A DNA stretch of 8,724 nt from Candidatus Aenigmatarchaeota archaeon (GTDB lineage Archaea > Aenigmatarchaeota > Aenigmatarchaeia > QMZP01 > JAFGSV01), in NCBI GenBank assembly GCA_020343635.1, contig CP070804.1, positions 454,169-462,892 of the forward strand, given 5' to 3'. Under the pieces are notes generated by a model, which was given only the letters and a program-made list of their open reading frames with translations, had not been told where the DNA came from and did not search any database. This document shows positions 4,732 through 8,724 of this stretch, in pieces. Made by a program: the position numbers and the translations under genes. Each line of letters starts with the position of its first letter. Position 1 is the stretch's first letter.

Positions 4732-6387
4732 CCTGTGCGCGAAATAAACAGTTACATCGTTTCCCTTGACGGAATCCACGCGCCCGAATCCTATGCGCTC
4801 CATCTGGATCAATGCGCCTGTTTTTAGGTTCTTCAGGTTTATCTCCCCTATGGCTTTCTTGGGTCCGTCGGGACTCTTAAGGCTTACCCTGACGTGAGGC
4901 TTGGAGACCCACTGTATCTTGGGCATGTCTGTGACTATCTCGTTACCTAAGTATTTCGATTTCTTTCCAAGCTTTATATTGCCTAGGCCTTTGAGGCGGA
5001 CGGTCTTGCCCAGCAGATGCCTGAAGTCCTCCCCCGAAAGATAGACCTCCTGCAGGTCCAGCGGCATCTTCCTCTTCCCCCGCTTCGGGAAGTCCGGATG
5101 TACGCTTTCAGAAACCTCGCACGTTTCGGGGGCGCCGTCCAGTGAAATCAGGTGGGGCTCGGTGACGACCATGTACCGGTCAGCTTCAGGGTCTATCATC
5201 TTCCTGTTTATGCCCTCTATGTTCTCCCAGCCGACCCTGATGTCGTTCTTGGTTATGCCCACGTCTTGTGCGAACTTTAGCAGCGCCTCCGGCCTGAAAC
5301 CCCTTCTGAGCAGCGCCCTCACCGTTGGCAGTCTCGGATCGTCCCAGCCCGAGGCCCTGCCTTCCTCTATCCACTCCTTCATGTCGCGGGTGTGTATCTT
5401 TGTCCCCGGAAGATAGACCATGCCGAAGTTCAGGAACTCTGGCACCCTCCAACGGAAAGCATTGTAGAACAGCTTCTGCACCGCGGTGTTGTGCTCGTGC
5501 TCCTTGCCCCTGAAGACATGTGTGATTCCAAGCTGATGGTCCTCGACCGCGCATGCAAAGTTGTACAGGGGCCACACCTTGTATTTGGTTCCCTTCAGCG
5601 GGTGCTTCCCCTTTGCCACCCTGAGCATTGGGGGGTCCCTCATCGCCGGATTGCTGTGGCTCATGCTCGTTTTGAAGCGCACTATCACTTCCCCTTCCCT
5701 GTATTTGCCTTTAAGCATGTCCTTCCACGCCTTTAGGTCGCTTCCTGGTCTGCACTTACAGGCCTTCCTGGCCATTTTCGCTTTTTTGAAATCATCAGCG
5801 GGGCAGCGGCAGACGTATGCCTTTTTCGATTTTATCAGGTGCTCGGCATGCTCGTAGTAGGTCTCCATGCTGTCGGACTCCAGGACGAGCTTGTCCCATT
5901 TTATCCCCGTGATCTTCAAATCCTCTTCTATCATGTCATAGAACTTCTTCTCTATCTTCTTCAGGTCCGTGTCCTCTATCCTGACCACGAACTTTCCGTT
6001 GTACTTCTTAGCGTAAAGATAAGGGACCACGGCGGCTCTGAGGAACTGACCGAGATTGAGCGGTCCGGTAGGCGAAGGCGCGAACCTCGTCACGAAGCGC
6101 CCCCTTAAAGCCCCCCTTATCTCCGGCAGGCCTTCATGCTTCTTGACTTCCTTCTTCAGCATTGACGGCTTCATGCCCTTCAGCGTCTTGTGCTGCTCCT
6201 CAAGGCTCATGGCATTCACTTTCTGGACGGCTTTCTCTACCTCCTTCTTCACCTCAGGCACTTTCTTCCTGAGGTGCGGATTGGCTCCCAGTATCTTGCC
6301 GAGGACAGCACCTGGGTCGGCCTTTCCATGGTAGAACACCGCATTCTGCAGAACGTACTTGAGGGCCAATTCCTTCAAAGCAACCAT
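4729..6387 (-). CDS. gltX: Glutamyl-tRNA synthetase, archaeal type, with variant HIGH motif
   Basis: This class I synthetase charges tRNA-Glu (and often tRNA-Gln in archaea, before amidation). It has 552 residues, the usual archaeal length. In order: an N-terminal helical domain beginning MVALKELALKYVLQNAV, the catalytic core RFAPSPTGPLNLGQ (about 101-114), RIEDTD (136-141), four cysteines 193/195 and 210/212 that probably bind zinc, GKEHEHN (294-300), a KMSKS-equivalent KIHTR (330-334) followed by GWDDPRLPT (347-355), and a beta-barrel anticodon domain. The HIGH motif reads NLGQ, so both histidines are replaced; bacterial GluRS tolerate loss of the second, but loss of the first is less usual. 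The start at 6387 is preferred over an in-frame ATG at 6438, because family members begin at this point and a TATA box (6407-6416) sits 24-25 nt upstream. The gene converges stop-to-stop with the propeller gene. Confidence 0.95.
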   Translation of the reverse strand: MVALKELALKYVLQNAVFYHGKADPGAVLGKILGANPHLRKKVPEVKKEVEKAVQKVNAMSLEEQHKTLKGMKPSMLKKEVKKHEGLPEIRGALRGRFVTRFAPSPTGPLNLGQFLRAAVVPYLYAKKYNGKFVVRIEDTDLKKIEKKFYDMIEEDLKITGIKWDKLVLESDSMETYYEHAEHLIKSKKAYVCRCPADDFKKAKMARKACKCRPGSDLKAWKDMLKGKYREGEVIVRFKTSMSHSNPAMRDPPMLRVAKGKHPLKGTKYKVWPLYNFACAVEDHQLGITHVFRGKEHEHNTAVQKLFYNAFRWRVPEFLNFGMVYLPGTKIHTRDMKEWIEEGRASGWDDPRLPTVRALLRRGFRPEALLKFAQDVGITKNDIRVGWENIEGINRKMIDPEADRYMVVTEPHLISLDGAPETCEVSESVHPDFPKRGKRKMPLDLQEVYLSGEDFRHLLGKTVRLKGLGNIKLGKKSKYLGNEIVTDMPKIQWVSKPHVRVSLKSPDGPKKAIGEINLKNLKTGALIQMERIGFGRVDSVKGNDVTVYFAHR

Positions 6388-6406
6388 AAAGTGTAATTGT
6401 CTTCGC

Positions 6407-6416
6407 GATATAAAAT
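6407..6416 (-). promoter_or_regulatory. TATA box of gltX
   Basis: The minus strand reads ATTTTATATC, centred 24-25 nt upstream of the ATG at 6387. A start at 6438 would place this box inside the coding region, so it also decides the start. Confidence 0.65.
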
Positions 6417-6449
6417 GTTTCCCGGGAGATATGTCCAATAATTAACGAA

Positions 6450-6459
6450 AATTAATATT
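6450..6459 (+). promoter_or_regulatory. TATA-like promoter of the four-span membrane protein gene
   Basis: AATTAATATT is centred about 26 nt upstream of the ATG at 6481, matching a leaderless start. It faces the gltX promoter across about 35 bp. Confidence 0.55.
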
Positions 6460-6480
6460 CATCCTTGACAAACTAGTAAT

Positions 6481-7269
6481 ATGAAGATTTACATAAAGCC
6501 TGAATACTTCCAGATCATCCACTATTACTTCTTTTCACTGGGAATGTTCAGCCTTACGATAGCATTCACGGTCCCGCTGAGCGACATCTACAGCTACCTC
6601 TTCATATCATTCTATATAATCCATTCTGCCATCTCCTGGTATATTAGCTGGTTCCTTTACAAGAGGGTGAGTGCCATTTACATAATACACGGAACGATCT
6701 ACATATTTAACCATGTCGTCCTGACCCTGCTTTCAGGCGGTTCTGCCGTGTTCTTCTACTATGCCTTCCGGATCGAGTTCCAGGCCATGATGTCATCGCT
6801 CATCACCATAAACTTTTTCATAATATTCGCAGGCTTCATATGGTACTTCCTTGGATTAACGAAGGTAATAGAAAGATTCTTCGAATGGCAGGAGGGCTGG
6901 AAGCTTCGGGAGGGAAGGAAGGCCGTCATGAAGTTCCGCAAGAAGCAGGGGTTATTCCTCACAAGCGAAGATGTCGTGAAGACTTACAAATGGGGGACTG
7001 ACAGCACCATCGACAGCGCCCTGATGTCCATAAAGCGTAAGGCTGGGGAAGGTATCGATTTCCATGAGGATGTAAAGGCGCTTGAGATAAAGTTGGCAAA
7101 AAATAGGATGTCCGAGATGCATGAAAGGATAGTGAAACTAGAAACCGGTGAAATGAGTGAGTCTGACAGGGACCTGGCAAACAGCTACTTGAGAGCCATC
7201 AAAGTACTGGAAAAGAGGATAATGGACTACGAGAAACGTTTCTTCAAGATGTTTGAGATGTCAGAGTAA
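6481..7269 (+). CDS. Four-span membrane protein with helical cytoplasmic tail, unknown function
   Basis: I do not recognise this 262-residue protein. The N-terminal half has four likely membrane helices (about residues 11-31, 37-60, 66-95 and 103-127), rich in Tyr, Phe and Ile, with short loops. The C-terminal half (from about 133) is highly charged and soluble: a basic stretch with EWQEGWKLREGRKAVMKFRK (about 135-154), a TSEDVVKTYKWGTDSTIDSA segment that could be a small helical domain, then long amphipathic helices (about 195-258) likely to form a coiled coil. Both ends are predicted in the cytoplasm. The layout resembles a membrane sensor or scaffold, but no catalytic motif is visible. The ATG at 6481 has a TATA element at leaderless distance. 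The gene overlaps the stop of the convergent presenilin-like protease by 9 bp; the two are not co-transcribed, so a shared role is only a guess. Confidence 0.85.
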   Translation: MKIYIKPEYFQIIHYYFFSLGMFSLTIAFTVPLSDIYSYLFISFYIIHSAISWYISWFLYKRVSAIYIIHGTIYIFNHVVLTLLSGGSAVFFYYAFRIEFQAMMSSLITINFFIIFAGFIWYFLGLTKVIERFFEWQEGWKLREGRKAVMKFRKKQGLFLTSEDVVKTYKWGTDSTIDSALMSIKRKAGEGIDFHEDVKALEIKLAKNRMSEMHERIVKLETGEMSESDRDLANSYLRAIKVLEKRIMDYEKRFFKMFEMSE

Positions 7270-8175
7270 CGTGTTTATAATCCAGATGAGAGCGAATCCT
7301 GCGAAGCAGCCCGCTGTCACGAAAGGCATTGCAGGATAGAACTTCTCCTTTTCTGCTCTAACGAAGAGGAGCAGGAGGGCAGCTGCCGCAAGCAAAGGTA
7401 CTATGAACGCTTCCAAGAGGGCCAAACTTTTGCCGATTCCGGCTGTCCTTATTATCCAGTCCAGAACCACCCCTGCGAATATTAAAGGAAACGCTATGTC
7501 TCCTCCTCCGAGTATCGCTGTCCTGACACTACCTTCCTTGATGCCCCTCGGTATCTTCTTCTTTATCTTCAGGCCTTTTCCGGGGCTGTAAGGTATCACA
7601 AATCCTGCGAATGCCTTGCTGCTGGTCTGGAACCTGGCCAGGGTTACCATGTGTCCGGATTTCCACACAGCAAACATGTCGTATGCAGTTATCGCCAGCA
7701 ACAGCAGTGCCGCCCACACTATGTTGAAAAGGGGCGCGAACAGTATGGCTATCCCGGGGTATATGAGAACCTCGGTGATGTTGTGTATGAATATGTTGGT
7801 CCTGTACATCTCCAGGGCAGCGATGACCAGGGCAACTATCACGGCCAGGAAGGATCCTATGAAGACCCCAAGCGTGATCGATGACGCCAGCCATATGGCC
7901 ATGAAGTACATGACCTTCCACAGTCTGAACTGTCCCAGCCTGACGAACAGCAGGACTATGCCGGTTCCCACGAGTATGCCGAACAGTATGTAAAGCAGTG
8001 AAACAGGGCCCTCTATTTCAGGCCGCTCTCCGACAACGGTTTCATCATAATCTACATCAACGCCTTCGTGCGTAGCAGAGACGTTCATGGTCTCGCTGAG
8101 GGCGTAAAGTCCGAAGAACTGAATGAAGAGGAAGACCGCGATTAGAATCAGCGTGACAGACATTGTGTGCTTCAT
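7261..8175 (-). CDS. Presenilin/SPP-like intramembrane aspartyl protease (A22 family)
   Basis: This 304-residue polytopic membrane protein belongs to the archaeal presenilin homologue (PSH) branch of the A22 family, which cuts transmembrane segments of other proteins. The two catalytic aspartates are in place: AYDMFAV (164-170, Asp166) and GGGDIAFP (223-230, Asp226). The PAL-type motif appears as PAMP (281-284). About nine membrane helices can be placed (near 7-26, 57-78, 86-104, 105-122, 133-150, 152-172, 216-243, 250-273 and 282-303), the presenilin topology. Spacing between the aspartates (60 residues) is close to the well-studied Methanoculleus enzyme. A loop between helices 6 and 7 carries a basic stretch (GLKIKKKIPRGIKEG). 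The ATG at 8175 has a TATA box 25 nt upstream; an in-frame ATG lies four codons later. No substrate gene is evident nearby. Confidence 0.93.
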   Translation of the reverse strand: MKHTMSVTLILIAVFLFIQFFGLYALSETMNVSATHEGVDVDYDETVVGERPEIEGPVSLLYILFGILVGTGIVLLFVRLGQFRLWKVMYFMAIWLASSITLGVFIGSFLAVIVALVIAALEMYRTNIFIHNITEVLIYPGIAILFAPLFNIVWAALLLLAITAYDMFAVWKSGHMVTLARFQTSSKAFAGFVIPYSPGKGLKIKKKIPRGIKEGSVRTAILGGGDIAFPLIFAGVVLDWIIRTAGIGKSLALLEAFIVPLLAAAALLLLFVRAEKEKFYPAMPFVTAGCFAGFALIWIINTLL

Positions 8176-8195
8176 GAGTATATTGGTGTTCTTTC

Positions 8196-8204
8196 AAATA
8201 AAAA
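8196..8204 (-). promoter_or_regulatory. TATA box of the presenilin-like protease gene
   Basis: The minus strand reads TTTTTATTT, centred 25 nt upstream of the ATG at 8175, consistent with a leaderless mRNA. It is enclosed by a 6-bp inverted repeat, TGGTGT (8184-8189) and ACACCA (8212-8217). Confidence 0.6.
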
Positions 8205-8225
8205 TCGAATGACACCAGCGATTAA

Positions 8226-8235
8226 TTTTTATATT
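8226..8235 (+). promoter_or_regulatory. TATA box of valS
   Basis: TTTTTATATT is centred 26 nt upstream of the ATG at 8257, which fits a leaderless start for valS. Confidence 0.65.
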
Positions 8236-8256
8236 ATTCAATCAAATGATGTTCTC

Positions 8257-8724
8257 ATGGAACCGAAAATTAAGACCAAGCGCTGGAACAAGAACGTCGA
8301 GGGGGCCATCCGCAGGGGGTGGAAGAAGTCCTGGCCTTACGGATTCGACGAGAAGTCCAGAAAGCCTGTTTATTCAATAGATACCCCCCCTCCGTACGTT
8401 AACACTCCCGTGCACATAGGACAGGCCACCACGTACGTGCTGATGGACATGTTCGCCCGGTTCAGGCGCATGACAGGACACAACGTGCTCTTTCCCCTGG
8501 GCCTTGACAGGAATGGGCTCCCGATAGAGCTGTCAGCTGAGAATAGGTTCGGAAAGAAGCTGACTGAGGTGCCGAGGAAGCATGCAATAGTCCTGTGCCA
8601 GAAGATACTGGAGGAATCCAGCCTTGCCAGCGTTGAATCCTTCAACGGGCTCGGCATAGGGTTCAACTCCTGGAAGAAGGGCACCGGCCTTGGGGACCTT
8701 TACGAGACCGACAGCCCGGATTAC
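8257..8724 (+). CDS. valS: Valyl-tRNA synthetase, N-terminal part (cut by window edge)
   Basis: The visible 156 residues are the start of a large class I synthetase that charges tRNA-Val. The entry RWNKNVEGAI, then KPVYSIDTPPPYVNTPVHIGQ (36-56), MDMFARFRRMTGHNVLFPLG (63-82) and LDRNGLPIE (83-91) are the ValS/IleS/LeuS hallmarks of the first half of the catalytic domain. The NTPVHIG and FPLGLDRNGLPIE wording fits the archaeal valyl enzyme best; an isoleucyl enzyme is the main alternative. The signature motif reads HIGQ (53-56) instead of HIGH. The KMSKS loop, editing domain and anticodon domain lie beyond the window. The ATG at 8257 has a good TATA box 26 nt upstream and no ribosome site, so translation is probably leaderless. 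Confidence 0.88.
   Translation, partial: MEPKIKTKRWNKNVEGAIRRGWKKSWPYGFDEKSRKPVYSIDTPPPYVNTPVHIGQATTYVLMDMFARFRRMTGHNVLFPLGLDRNGLPIELSAENRFGKKLTEVPRKHAIVLCQKILEESSLASVESFNGLGIGFNSWKKGTGLGDLYETDSPDY

Noticed and set aside
6388..6438. ATG at 6438 as start of gltX
   Set aside because: The extra 17 residues are not family-like and would contain the TATA box that fits the start at 6387.
7098..7103. A6 run (T6 on the minus strand) as terminator of the protease gene
   Set aside because: It is a short homopolymer inside the opposite coding region, about 160 bp from the stop, with no further support.
8241..8256. AATGATG as box C of a C/D guide RNA
   Set aside because: No CTGA box D is found at a suitable distance, and the sequence overlaps the leaderless valS start region.

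Overview
The window is archaeal. The evidence is a ribosomal cluster of archaeal/eukaryotic type (L7Ae, S28e, L24e), an archaeal-type glutamyl-tRNA synthetase, a presenilin/SPP-like membrane protease, and TATA boxes centred 24-28 nt upstream of most first genes, which points to leaderless transcripts. The lineage cannot be fixed from sequence reading alone. Small membrane proteins, unassigned genes and variant aminoacyl-tRNA synthetase motifs would suit an under-sampled (perhaps DPANN-like) archaeon, but this is a weak inference.

Left part (1-2339): on the minus strand lie the N-terminal part of an LsrF/DhnA-type class I aldolase (cut by the window edge), a 71-residue four-cysteine protein just upstream of it in the same operon, and further upstream a complete MtnA (methylthioribose-1-phosphate isomerase family). 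Between them, on the plus strand, sits an AT-rich orphan gene (746-1264) whose codon use is unlike its neighbours and whose 3' end overlaps the 3' end of mtnA by 62 bp.

Middle (2340-4728): a 29-residue single-span membrane peptide gene (2460-2549, +) faces the L7Ae-S28e-L24e operon (3317 down to 2562, -). The L24e gene is only 58 codons long. The L7Ae leader can be drawn as a kink-turn directly upstream of its Shine-Dalgarno sequence, which would suit autoregulation by L7Ae. Divergent from it is a cytoplasmic eight-blade PQQ-type beta-propeller protein.

Right part (4729-8724): gltX (-) abuts the propeller gene stop-to-stop. Divergent from gltX is a four-span membrane protein with a helical cytoplasmic tail (+), which converges with a 9-bp overlap on a presenilin-like A22 protease (-). 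Divergent from the protease is the 5' part of valS (+), cut by the right edge. Intergenic gaps are short (about 120 bp at most) and hold mainly promoters. No tRNA, rRNA, CRISPR array, insertion sequence or phage gene was seen.

No complete new multi-gene system is evident. The best leads are the L7Ae leader kink-turn, the compositionally odd orphan gene, the four-Cys/LsrF-like pair near mtnA, and the small membrane peptide.
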